Assembly: GCA_003343905.1 (NCBI GenBank)
Contig: QAKI01000040.1
Location: 1 to 64,000, forward strand
Direction of reading: 5' to 3'
Origin: Subdoligranulum variabile
Lineage (GTDB): Bacteria > Bacillota > Clostridia > Oscillospirales > Ruminococcaceae
Length of the DNA: 64,000 nt
Below are positions 57,080 through 64,000 of the stretch, in pieces. Both the position numbers and the translations under genes were made by a program. Under the pieces are notes generated by a model that did no database searches, was not told the origin of the DNA, and saw nothing but the letters and a program-made list of their open reading frames with translations. Within the stretch, counting starts at the first letter, position 1; every line of letters starts with the position of its first letter.

Positions 57080-58972
57080 TTACAGCATCAGTGCATAGAT
57101 ACCGCCCTGCACGCTGCGGGCGATGAACGCCTCGTAGCGGCTGGTCTTGGTATCGTACCAGTCAGAGAAAGGCACGCGCGAGGTCGTTTCCCGCAGTTCG
57201 CGGGCGACCGGCTCGATGAGCGCAGCGCGCACGGCGGGGTCGTCCGTCATGCGGGCCGTCCAGCAGATCCAGTCGGACTTGGTGTAATCCGCACGGGAAT
57301 CCAGCGGCAGGCCGTAGGTATTGATGCGCGGCAGATAGCTGGCCAGTTCTGCCTGATAGAAGTTCTCCGGCATCAGGCCCAGGCCCAGCACCTTGTCCCA
57401 CAGCAGATTATACTTCATGCTCCAGCCCTGGCCGTCCAGCGTCAGCGGGGTATTGCCCCGGTCGCCGATCTTTTCCAGCAGGTGGGCCGCCATGGTCCTG
57501 GCCTGGCGGGCGTATTCCTCCATGCCGGTCAGGCGGGCATAGCAGGCCACGCCCACGATGGCCTTGGCGGCCAGGTTGACATTGTGGGCCAGATGCCCCG
57601 CAAAGTCGTCGGTGCAAAGCTGTTCGGCGGGGTCCTCGCCATATTGTACCAGATATTTCACCCAGCGGTCCAGCAGCGGGCGGTACTGGTCCGCCAGCGC
57701 ATGGTCCGCGCCAAAGGCGCGCGCCGCTTCCAGCATGATGAGCATATTGCCGCATTCTTCCACCGGCATCTGGTAGCGGGGGTCCCACACCTCGGTGCCC
57801 ACCGGGTAGAGGTAATAGGGCGGGTAGCACTGCTTGCGGTCCACATGGTGGTACACGCCGTAGACCTGGCCCGTGGCCAGCGGATAACGGCCCACATCGT
57901 GGGGAGCAAAGTCCTCCGTCCAGACCGGCATGGAGGCAAATTCCAGCACCGGGCGGCACAGGGCGTTGACCAGTTCCGGGCAGTAATGCAGGAACAGCGG
58001 AATGGAGGGGTAGCTCACATCCACCGTGCCGATGCAGCCGTTGGAGTCGTTCTCTTTGGAGAGGAAGGCCATCGCCCCGCCGGGGGTGGCGATCAGCTTG
58101 TGGGCGGCGAAGGTATGCCGCCAGGCAGCGTTGGCAAGCTGCTCATACGCTTCCCCGGCTGCCGCACGCGCATCCTGGGCCACACGTTCGTCCCACTGGG
58201 CGCAGCGGCGCAGGATCTCGTCAAAATGCTGCTGCGTATAGGTGATCGCGTCGGTGATCCGGCGGCCGTCGCGGCAATACCAGGCGTTGCACAGGCTGCC
58301 GAAATAATTGATGGAAGCAATATCGTCATAGCCAATGACGATCTGGGCCGCCGGGCCGCCCACTGCGAGCCGCAGGTCGGTCTGCAGGCCGTCGCCCACC
58401 GGGCGGGCTTCGCCGCCGCTCAGGTACAGATAGCCCCAGTCGATGGTCACATGGTCGCCGGAATGGCTCAGCGGCTTCTGGGTGGTCTGGCCGCACCATG
58501 CGGTGTTTTTGCCGTCGCACACGATGACCGCGCCGTTCATTTCGGGGCGGATGTCGCCATCATAGCACAGCCGGTCGGACAGATGCAGCCGGACCTGCAC
58601 GTCATGATCTGCGCCGTCCGCCGAGACCGCCGCCAGCGTCACCAGCGTGACCGGCATACTCAGCAGGTCCAGATCGTCGGGGAAAGCGGGGGTGGCAAAG
58701 CAGACTTCCAGCCGGACGCCGCCGAACTCACTGACAAAGCGGGTGCGGGTCGCCGTCACCTGCAGTTCCGTCAGCTTGGCTTCCGGTTCAGGCCCTGCGC
58801 CCAGGAACCGGCAGGGCGCGCCGTCCACCGTCATGGCGCCGCGGATCGGTTTGGCCGGGCCGCTCCAATGGCAGCTATCGGTCTGGGTCATGGTATCGGC
58901 GGGCATCCAGACCGAAATGTACGGGTCGGACGCCAGCAGCGGAATGGCGGGGAGCCGTTCAATATGCGGCAT
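57080..58972 (-). CDS. DUF4965/DUF5127 'glutaminase-like' family hydrolase, cytoplasmic
   Basis: A 630-residue protein. The N-terminal beta-sandwich (residues 1-250: LLASDPYISVWMPADTMTQTD, VTIDWGYLYLS, IVIGYDDIASINYFG) and the C-terminal (alpha/alpha)6-type region (KENDSNGCIGTVDVSYPSIPLFL, WDPRYQMPVEECGNMLIML, KYNLLWDKVLGLGL) match the 'glutaminase GtaA'-type family (DUF4964-DUF5127-DUF4965-DUF1793). The label rests on one fungal enzyme; the setting here among sugar genes suggests a glycosidase. Fungal and many bacterial members are secreted, but this one has no signal peptide. AGGAGGTC precedes the ATG. Confidence 0.85.
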   Translation of the reverse strand: MPHIERLPAIPLLASDPYISVWMPADTMTQTDSCHWSGPAKPIRGAMTVDGAPCRFLGAGPEPEAKLTELQVTATRTRFVSEFGGVRLEVCFATPAFPDDLDLLSMPVTLVTLAAVSADGADHDVQVRLHLSDRLCYDGDIRPEMNGAVIVCDGKNTAWCGQTTQKPLSHSGDHVTIDWGYLYLSGGEARPVGDGLQTDLRLAVGGPAAQIVIGYDDIASINYFGSLCNAWYCRDGRRITDAITYTQQHFDEILRRCAQWDERVAQDARAAAGEAYEQLANAAWRHTFAAHKLIATPGGAMAFLSKENDSNGCIGTVDVSYPSIPLFLHYCPELVNALCRPVLEFASMPVWTEDFAPHDVGRYPLATGQVYGVYHHVDRKQCYPPYYLYPVGTEVWDPRYQMPVEECGNMLIMLEAARAFGADHALADQYRPLLDRWVKYLVQYGEDPAEQLCTDDFAGHLAHNVNLAAKAIVGVACYARLTGMEEYARQARTMAAHLLEKIGDRGNTPLTLDGQGWSMKYNLLWDKVLGLGLMPENFYQAELASYLPRINTYGLPLDSRADYTKSDWICWTARMTDDPAVRAALIEPVARELRETTSRVPFSDWYDTKTSRYEAFIARSVQGGIYALML

Positions 58973-59003
58973 AAAAAGACCTCCTTGTGGTCATGTGGTA
59001 AGA

Positions 59004-59870
59004 TCAGCCTTTCAGGCCCTGAATGCTGATGCCTTCCACGAGGTTCTTCTGGAACAGGAAGAACAGGATCATGACGGGCACCAGAGAGAGCGCGGACATG
59101 GCAAAGGTAGCGCCGTAGTCCGCCATGGAACTGTCGTTGAACATCTTGAGGGCGTAGGCCACGGTGTACATGGCGGGCTTGTTCAAGTACAGCAACGCGC
59201 CCATAAAGTCCTCCCAGCTTGCCATGAAGGTCAGCACGCCGACCGTGACCAGCGAGGGCACGATCATAGGGACGATGATGCGGAAGAACACACCGTACCA
59301 GCTGCAGCCGTCGATCTTGGCGGCTTCGTCCATATCACGGGGAATGCCGCGGATGAACTGCATGATGAGGAAGATGTTGAAGCCGCTTGCAAAGAAGGAG
59401 GGAACGATCATCGGCAGGAAGGTGCCCACCCAGCCCATGCTGTTGAACAGCACGAAGCGGGGGATCATCATGACCTGGCCGGGCAGCATCATGGTGATGA
59501 CCATCATGACGAACCAGAAGTTGCGGCCCCTGAACTTGATGCGCGCCAGGCCGAAGGCCACCAGCGCGGAGGAGATGACCATGCCGACCGAGGACAGCAG
59601 CGCCACCAGGAGCGAGTTGGCGAAGAAGTTGCCGAAGGTATAGCCGCCGAAGCCCTGCCAGCCGGTAATGTAATGTTCCAGCGTGAAGTTTTTGGGGATC
59701 AGGGACGTGGCCGTGGTAAAAATATCGCCGTTGGGTTTGAACGAGGAGGCGATCAGCCACAAGACCGGGTAGAGCATCACGAAACCGACGGCCAGCATCA
59801 GGACGTGGTAAACCACCGTGCTCACACTGCGGCGCGCCGAAACGCTGTGCGTAATATTCTTGATCGTCAT
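59004..59870 (-). CDS. Sugar ABC transporter permease (MalG type)
   Basis: A 288-residue permease with six helices. The EAA loop DEAAKIDGCSWYGVFFRIIVPMIVPSLVTV, near residue 190, is where the ATPase docks. It belongs to the CUT1 family (carbohydrate uptake). The ATG at 59870 is chosen: it is 5 bp past the preceding permease gene and GGAGGG precedes it. No ATPase gene is in the cluster, so a shared MsiK/MsmK-like one elsewhere is expected. Confidence 0.93.
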   Translation of the reverse strand: MTIKNITHSVSARRSVSTVVYHVLMLAVGFVMLYPVLWLIASSFKPNGDIFTTATSLIPKNFTLEHYITGWQGFGGYTFGNFFANSLLVALLSSVGMVISSALVAFGLARIKFRGRNFWFVMMVITMMLPGQVMMIPRFVLFNSMGWVGTFLPMIVPSFFASGFNIFLIMQFIRGIPRDMDEAAKIDGCSWYGVFFRIIVPMIVPSLVTVGVLTFMASWEDFMGALLYLNKPAMYTVAYALKMFNDSSMADYGATFAMSALSLVPVMILFFLFQKNLVEGISIQGLKG

Positions 59871-59874
59871 ACCG

Positions 59875-60798
59875 TTACCTACCCTCCGATTCATAGTAGA
59901 CCCACGCGCTGGAGGAGCGGAAGATCAGCGCGGTAAACAGGGCGATAATGAGCAGCATGAACCACGCCATGGCACAGCCGTAACCCATCTGGAACTGGTC
60001 GAACGCCTTGTTGTACAGGTGAACGCCGTAATACAGCGTCGTGTTCAGCGGCTTGCCCTGGGTGATCAGGTAGCTGGAGTTGAACGCCTGGAAAGCGCCG
60101 ATGACCTGGTTGATGAGGTTGAAGAAAATGATGGGGGTGAGCATGGGCAGCGTGATGGAGAAGAACCGCTTGACGGGGCCCGCGCCGTCCACAATGGCGG
60201 CTTCGTGGTAGCTCTGGGGAATGTTCTTGATGGCCGCCAGGAAGATCAGCATCGAGCTGCCGAACTGCCAGACGCCCAACGCGATCAGGGTGCCCAGGGC
60301 GGTATCGGGGTCGCCCAGCCAGGCGGTGTCGTCCGGCAGGCCGAAGAAGCCGAGGATCTGGTTGACGACGCCGTTGACGGAGAACAACTGCTTCCACAGA
60401 AGGGCGATGGCAACGCTGCCGCCCATCAGGGACGGAATGTAGAAAGCCGAGCGGTACAGGCCGGTCAGGCGGGTGGTGCGCGCCAGCACCAGCGCGACCA
60501 GCAGGGAGACCGTCAGCTTGATGGGCACCTGGATAAAGGCGAACTTGAAGGTGACCCAGAACGAGGTCCAGAACAGATCGTCTTCAAAGAACATTTCCTT
60601 GAAGTTGTCCAGCCCGACCCACTTGGGGGTGGACAGGACGTTGTACTCGGTAAACGAGAGATACAGCGAAGTAAAGAACGGGATAACGGTAAAGACCAGC
60701 AGACCGATTATGAAGGGCAGTATGAACACATAGCCCGCCACATTGTTGCGGTCCATCGCGTAACTGAGCCTGCGCCCGAACCCGGTACGTTTGTGCAT
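59875..60798 (-). CDS. Sugar ABC transporter permease (MalF type)
   Basis: A 307-residue permease with six helices (GYVFILPFIIGLLVFTVIPFF as the first). The EAA loop is YHEAAIVDGAGPVKRFFSITLPMLTPIIFFNL. It pairs with the next gene to form the CUT1 channel. AGGAGCTATCGCC precedes the ATG at 60798; a longer frame upstream runs through a hairpin and is rejected. Confidence 0.93.
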   Translation of the reverse strand: MHKRTGFGRRLSYAMDRNNVAGYVFILPFIIGLLVFTVIPFFTSLYLSFTEYNVLSTPKWVGLDNFKEMFFEDDLFWTSFWVTFKFAFIQVPIKLTVSLLVALVLARTTRLTGLYRSAFYIPSLMGGSVAIALLWKQLFSVNGVVNQILGFFGLPDDTAWLGDPDTALGTLIALGVWQFGSSMLIFLAAIKNIPQSYHEAAIVDGAGPVKRFFSITLPMLTPIIFFNLINQVIGAFQAFNSSYLITQGKPLNTTLYYGVHLYNKAFDQFQMGYGCAMAWFMLLIIALFTALIFRSSSAWVYYESEGR

Positions 60799-60835
60799 GG
60801 CGATAGCTCCTTTCATCAGGACATAATTCAAAGAA

Positions 60836-60866
60836 TCGCGCCGAAGGGGGTGGGCCTTCGGCGCGA
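60836..60866 (-). repeat. Stable hairpin between binding-protein and permease genes
   Basis: Perfect 12-bp arms TCGCGCCGAAGG / CCTTCGGCGCGA with a 7-nt loop and no T-run. It lies 77 bp after the binding-protein stop on minus and 38 bp before the permease ATG. Such stems shield the 3' end of the binding-protein message, giving more binding protein than permease. Confidence 0.7.
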
Positions 60867-60942
60867 CAGAACGCAAGCGTTCCAAGCCAGACCGCGTTAT
60901 GGGGAACCCTGCATGGTTCCGACGCGGCTCCAACGAAAAACC

Positions 60943-62295
60943 TTATTCTTCCGCGGCAGCGCTTTCGGCCAGGATCTCGTTGGCCTCGCTCATAAACTGC
61001 TCGGCAGTTGCCTGCAGGTCAGTCGCTTCACCGTAGCGCACCTGCTCCGAATACTGCGCCAGCAGGTCGGCCACTTCGTTATGGGCGGCCGGGTCGGGGT
61101 TCATCAGGGGAGAAGCCATATCCGGCTGGCTGACGTAGTCAACAAAATCGACGACTTCCTGGCTGACTTCGTCCAGCTTGGGCGACACATACTCGCGCAT
61201 TTCCTCGTCGATGGGCACCGCACGCTCGATACCAACGATGTCATAGCAATCCGGGCTGTTGGTGAAGAAGTCGATGAAGCGGATGGCGGCCTCCTTGACG
61301 GGGCTGTCGGCGCCCACGCACCAGAACATGGCGGGCTTGAGGTAAGTAGCGGAAGCGGTGGCATCATCCGTGTTGGGGATCATGACCATGCTGATGTCCT
61401 TGCCGGTGGCGTCGCGGTAAGCCTGCAGCTCGTTGGAGTTCTGGTAGCGGCTCCAGGCGTCGTTCACCATCGAGTCAAAGGCGGTCACGGCGGTCTCTTC
61501 ACCGGGTTTCAGGCCCCAGCCTTCTTCCTGGGATTTCAGCGCCAGTTCCCACATATCCACGATGTACTGCGGATCGTCAAAGCCCAGCGCCGTGGCGTCC
61601 TCATTATAGAGGTTCAGGCCGTAGTTGCGCAGGCGGAAACGCAGGTTGTCTGCCTGGCAGCTCGTCACGAAGGTATCCCGCAGGCCGGTGGCCTCGTACA
61701 CCTGCTTGGCAATATCGCAGTACTGCGTCATGTTCGGGTTCATCGGCATTTCGATCCCCAGTTCGTCCAGAACATCCTTGCGGTACAGCATGACCGGCGC
61801 GTTGGTGCCGGTGGAGACCGCATAGAACTTGCCGTTGACCGTGCCGGAATCCTTCACGCTCTGGGAAACGCCGCTCAGGTCAAGGCGGCCGTCCGCGACG
61901 TAGCTGTCCAGTTCAGCCAGGACGCCGTTCTCCACATACTGGGCCAGATAGGCGTAGTCCATCTGGAACACGTCCGGGGTCTGGCCGCCGGCGACCTGGG
62001 CGGGCAGCTTGGTCCAGTAGCCGTCCCAGTCGGAAAAGTCCGCCACGACATCAATGTCGGGGTTCAGTTCCTCGAACTTTTCGATCAGCTTCGTGGTCTG
62101 GTCGTTACGGGTCTGGGAACCCCACCACAGAACGTTCAGGGTGGTCTTTCCTTCGCTGTTGGTGCTTTCGGCAGCCGCCTCGCCCGTCGCGGCAGAACCG
62201 TCCGCCGCCGCGCTGCTGGAGGTCGCGCCGCAGCCAGTAAGAACACCGGCGACCATCAGACCGGCACACATACCTGCAAATACTTTTCTCCTCAT
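60943..62295 (-). CDS. Sugar ABC transporter substrate-binding lipoprotein
   Basis: A 450-residue extracellular solute-binding protein (family 1, CUT1). It has a lipoprotein signal (MRRKVFAGMCAGLMVAGVLTGC, lipobox LTGC, Cys22), a Ser/Ala-rich linker, and the typical LNVLWWGSQTRNDQTTKLIEKFEE start and TPDVFQMDYAYLAQYVENG block. It binds an oligosaccharide outside the cell for the two permeases. GGAGGCG precedes the ATG. It is first in the operon continuing to DUF4965, isomerase and Gfo/Idh. Confidence 0.94.
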   Translation of the reverse strand: MRRKVFAGMCAGLMVAGVLTGCGATSSSAAADGSAATGEAAAESTNSEGKTTLNVLWWGSQTRNDQTTKLIEKFEELNPDIDVVADFSDWDGYWTKLPAQVAGGQTPDVFQMDYAYLAQYVENGVLAELDSYVADGRLDLSGVSQSVKDSGTVNGKFYAVSTGTNAPVMLYRKDVLDELGIEMPMNPNMTQYCDIAKQVYEATGLRDTFVTSCQADNLRFRLRNYGLNLYNEDATALGFDDPQYIVDMWELALKSQEEGWGLKPGEETAVTAFDSMVNDAWSRYQNSNELQAYRDATGKDISMVMIPNTDDATASATYLKPAMFWCVGADSPVKEAAIRFIDFFTNSPDCYDIVGIERAVPIDEEMREYVSPKLDEVSQEVVDFVDYVSQPDMASPLMNPDPAAHNEVADLLAQYSEQVRYGEATDLQATAEQFMSEANEILAESAAAEE

Positions 62296-62329
62296 TGGGA
62301 AACGCCTCCGTGTGATTTATGTTGTCCAC

Positions 62330-62358
62330 ATTATAGCCAAACTTTTCACAAAACTTAA
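62330..62358 (-). promoter_or_regulatory. Promoter of the ABC transporter operon
   Basis: On minus, a weak -35 TTAAGT (62358-62353), 17-nt spacer, and strong -10 TATAAT (62335-62330), 35 bp before the ATG. A weak -35 suggests an activator; none is encoded next to it. Confidence 0.6.
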
Positions 62359-62487
62359 TCCAATTTTCTGATTATTTTGTGCGTTTTTTCGGGTTTCGTG
62401 ATTTTTTTACCAGCCACGTCCAAAAAAGCAACGCATCATCGTGCAGCGCCAGTTTTCCCCGCCTGCCGCCCCGAAAATCCAGACACA

Positions 62488-62535
62488 AAAAGCGCCCCGG
62501 ATGCCGTGTTTTTCCGCCATCCGGGGCACTTTTTC
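62488..62535 (-). terminator. Terminator of manA
   Basis: Arms AAAAGCGCCCCGGATG / CATCCGGGGCACTTTT (one mismatch) around a 14-nt loop, 30 bp past the manA stop on minus, with T-rich flank. The rest of the 269-bp gap up to the binding-protein gene shows only the ABC operon promoter. Confidence 0.75.
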
Positions 62536-62564
62536 GATATTCGTTCTGTAAATCCGGCCGCCCG

Positions 62565-63470
62565 TCAGACCCGCGTGAGCAGCGTTTCGCAGTTTCCCGT
62601 CACGTTGAACGCACCGCTGCCCGCAGGCAGGAAAAAGCTGTCGCCCTTCTTCACCCCGACGCGCTCGCCGCCGCAGGAAAGTTCGCCCGTACCTTCGGTG
62701 ATGACCAGCGAAACGAAGGAGCGTTCGTCCGCCGCGCCGCTGAACGCGCCGCGGTACACATCGACCGTAAAATACTCGCACTTTGCCAGGTGGCCCCCAA
62801 AGTCCTGCTGCACCGGCGGCGTGCGCTGCGTCACATCCAGCGCCCTGTCGATATGCAGCGCCCGGCGCTTGCCGTCGGGGCCGACGCGGTCATAGTCATA
62901 GACACGGTAGGTCACGTTGGAATTCTGCTGCACCTCAGCCACCACGATGCCCTTGCAGATGGCGTGCAGCGTGCCGGAGGGGATGAAAAAGCAGTCCCCT
63001 TTGTGTACCGGGACCGCGTTCAGCACTTCGGTCAGGGTATTGTCCCGGATGCGGCGCTCGAACTCCTCCCGCGAAATTTCGTGGTCGAAGCCATAGTACA
63101 GGAACGCCCCCGGCTCACAGTCCAGCACATACCACATTTCGGTCTTGCCGTACTGACCCTCGTTGCGCAGGGCGTATTCGTTGGAAGGATGCACCTGGAT
63201 GGAGAGGTTGTCCCGCGCGTCGATAAACTTCGTCAGGATGGGGAACTGTTCAAACGCATCGCAGTCCGTGCCCAGGCAGCCGGGGTGCGCGGCCACATAG
63301 TCGGCCAGCGCGGCGCCGTCGGGCAGGCGGCTGGGGCCGTCCGGGTGGCAGGAAAGCACCCATGCTTCCGCCAGCGGGTCCAGGTCGCTCTGCACCCCAA
63401 AATCCGTGCGCAGGCGGCTGCCGCCCCACAGATAATCCTTGCAACTGGGGGTCAATTTCAAAATCGCCAT
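62565..63470 (-). CDS. manA: Class I mannose-6-phosphate isomerase
   Basis: A 301-residue enzyme of the short bacterial type. SCKDYLWGGSRLRTDFG is at the start; zinc ligands lie in LSIQVHPSNEYALRNEGQYGKTEMWYV (Gln, His, Glu); HKGDCFFIPSGTLHAICKG gives the second conserved block with the last His. It interconverts mannose-6-P and fructose-6-P. It probably follows the ROK kinase gene in one transcript, so that the pair feeds hexose into glycolysis. Confidence 0.93.
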   Translation of the reverse strand: MAILKLTPSCKDYLWGGSRLRTDFGVQSDLDPLAEAWVLSCHPDGPSRLPDGAALADYVAAHPGCLGTDCDAFEQFPILTKFIDARDNLSIQVHPSNEYALRNEGQYGKTEMWYVLDCEPGAFLYYGFDHEISREEFERRIRDNTLTEVLNAVPVHKGDCFFIPSGTLHAICKGIVVAEVQQNSNVTYRVYDYDRVGPDGKRRALHIDRALDVTQRTPPVQQDFGGHLAKCEYFTVDVYRGAFSGAADERSFVSLVITEGTGELSCGGERVGVKKGDSFFLPAGSGAFNVTGNCETLLTRV

Positions 63471-63548
63471 CGTTCCTTACCTCCGTATTCCCTGTTTGAT
63501 TCGGGCCGCGCCGCCAAAAGGGCGCGGCATTTGGGCATGCGCCCGGAT

Positions 63549-64000
63549 TCAGCCGCCCTGCTTTGCCAGCAGCGCCGCGCCGATGACCCCGGCGCGGTAG
63601 CCCAGCGTGCAGGCGGTGATGCGGGTATGCTTTTGGGCAAAGTCACTGCCGAACACCATCGGCTCCACGGCGGCACGCAGCGGCCCCAGCAGGTTTTCGC
63701 CCTGATTGGCCACGCCGCCGGACAGGCCGATGACCTCCGGGAAGAAAATGTTGATCAGGTTTGCCACGCCCACAGCCAGATAGTGGGTGTAGCGTTCCAC
63801 CACGTCCCGCCCGGCGGCATCGCCCTGGGCGGCGGCATCAAAAGCGGTGCGGCCGTCCACGTTGCTTTCCGCCGGGGCCAGCGTGTTCAGCAAACTTTCG
63901 GGGTGGGCGCGGCGGGCTTCCTTCGTCATGCGGATCAGCGCCGTGGCGCTGGCGAAAGTTTCCAGGCAGCCCCGCCGCCCGCAGGTGCAGACCGGGGCGT
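63549..64000 (-). CDS. ROK-family sugar kinase (C-terminal part, cut by window end)
   Basis: The last 150 residues of a ROK protein. The zinc-binding signature CTCGRRGCLETFASATAL (near the window edge, 63940-63993) continues into the frame, then NLINIFFPEVIGLSGGVANQGENLLGP, the usual ROK kinase sequence. It is glucokinase- or fructokinase-like. The N-terminus and ATP site are beyond the window, so its start is not seen. It precedes manA by 78 bp on the same strand. Confidence 0.9.
   Translation of the reverse strand, partial: APVCTCGRRGCLETFASATALIRMTKEARRAHPESLLNTLAPAESNVDGRTAFDAAAQGDAAGRDVVERYTHYLAVGVANLINIFFPEVIGLSGGVANQGENLLGPLRAAVEPMVFGSDFAQKHTRITACTLGYRAGVIGAALLAKQGG

Noticed and set aside
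59818..62358. An open frame of about 846 codons on plus across the ABC transporter genes
   Set aside because: It mirrors the permease and binding-protein genes, has no ribosome site and low-complexity composition.
1..64000. CRISPR arrays, tRNA or rRNA genes, prophage modules
   Set aside because: No regular spaced repeats, no tRNA-like cloverleaf with CCA or conserved T-loop, and no phage structural, integrase or lysis genes were seen; the only transposition gene is the IS200 tnpA.

Overview
The window reads as chromosome of a GC-rich Gram-positive anaerobe, most likely a gut member of the Oscillospirales (Faecalibacterium / Gemmiger / Subdoligranulum-like). The clues are strong AGGAGG-type ribosome sites, SigA-type promoters with 17-nt spacers, lipoprotein signals, an LPXTG-like sorting tail, FCD-type GntR regulators, a Mn2+ riboswitch and a rich complement of sugar and sugar-acid genes. 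The organism is inferred from gene content and style only; there is no rRNA or tRNA gene. The window is a mosaic of small carbohydrate and metal modules with many well-formed terminators. No prophage, CRISPR array or large mobile island is visible; the only transposon is one IS200-type element.

Layout. 56-1953: GNAT acetyltransferase and MATE exporter. 2078-6118: RpiR regulator divergent from a 6-phospho-beta-glucosidase and a beta-glucoside PTS EIIBC. 6192-7777: methyltransferase overlapped with an HExxH metallopeptidase-like protein. 7850-16848: a probable catabolic region for an unidentified acid or amide, made of a HyuA/oxoprolinase-like ATPase, an ion-transporter-superfamily permease, two divergent FCD GntR regulators, a ketopantoate-reductase-like enzyme, a cyclase/formamidase-like hydrolase, an SDR and a YhcH protein. 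17109-19220: M28 peptidase, then an XRE regulator divergent from a TM2-DUF2752 pair. 19243-23906: GntR regulator divergent from a YiaK-YiaL pair and two zinc alcohol dehydrogenases. 24036-27868: a C39-peptidase-like protein without an obvious catalytic Cys, and several poorly known proteins.

28016-30195: a visibly AT-richer arsenic-type operon (arsR, ArsP-like permease, CxxC thiol protein, arsC) with two ArsR-like palindromes. 30341-34133: acetyltransferase, small membrane protein, then a yybP-ykoY Mn2+ riboswitch with terminator ahead of a P2-type cation ATPase. 34141-34833: gene-free, with repeat debris. 34834-40911: lipoprotein, MalY/PatB aminotransferase, and a GntP permease / PEP-mutase-superfamily lyase / cupin operon divergent from its GntR regulator. 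41064-43246: a frameshifted fibro-slime surface protein. About 43278-43970: IS200 element. 44041-46917: BrnQ and a CNNM/CorC protein; the latter has a 200-nt leader with a terminator and no riboswitch class that I recognise. 47165-50647: aldo-keto reductase, TetR, flavodoxin and DUF362 protein, tied together by a shared palindrome. 50753-64000: ChaN-like secreted protein, then a glycan-use locus with three Gfo/Idh/MocA oxidoreductases, GH43, a TIM-barrel isomerase, a cytoplasmic DUF4965 'glutaminase-like' hydrolase, a sugar ABC importer, ManA and a ROK kinase cut by the window end.

The strongest second-look items are the Mn2+ riboswitch/ATPase pair, the unassigned leader RNA ahead of the CNNM gene, the palindrome linking the TetR/DUF362/AKR genes, the HyuA-cyclase-SDR pathway of unknown substrate, and the single-nucleotide frameshift in the surface adhesin.
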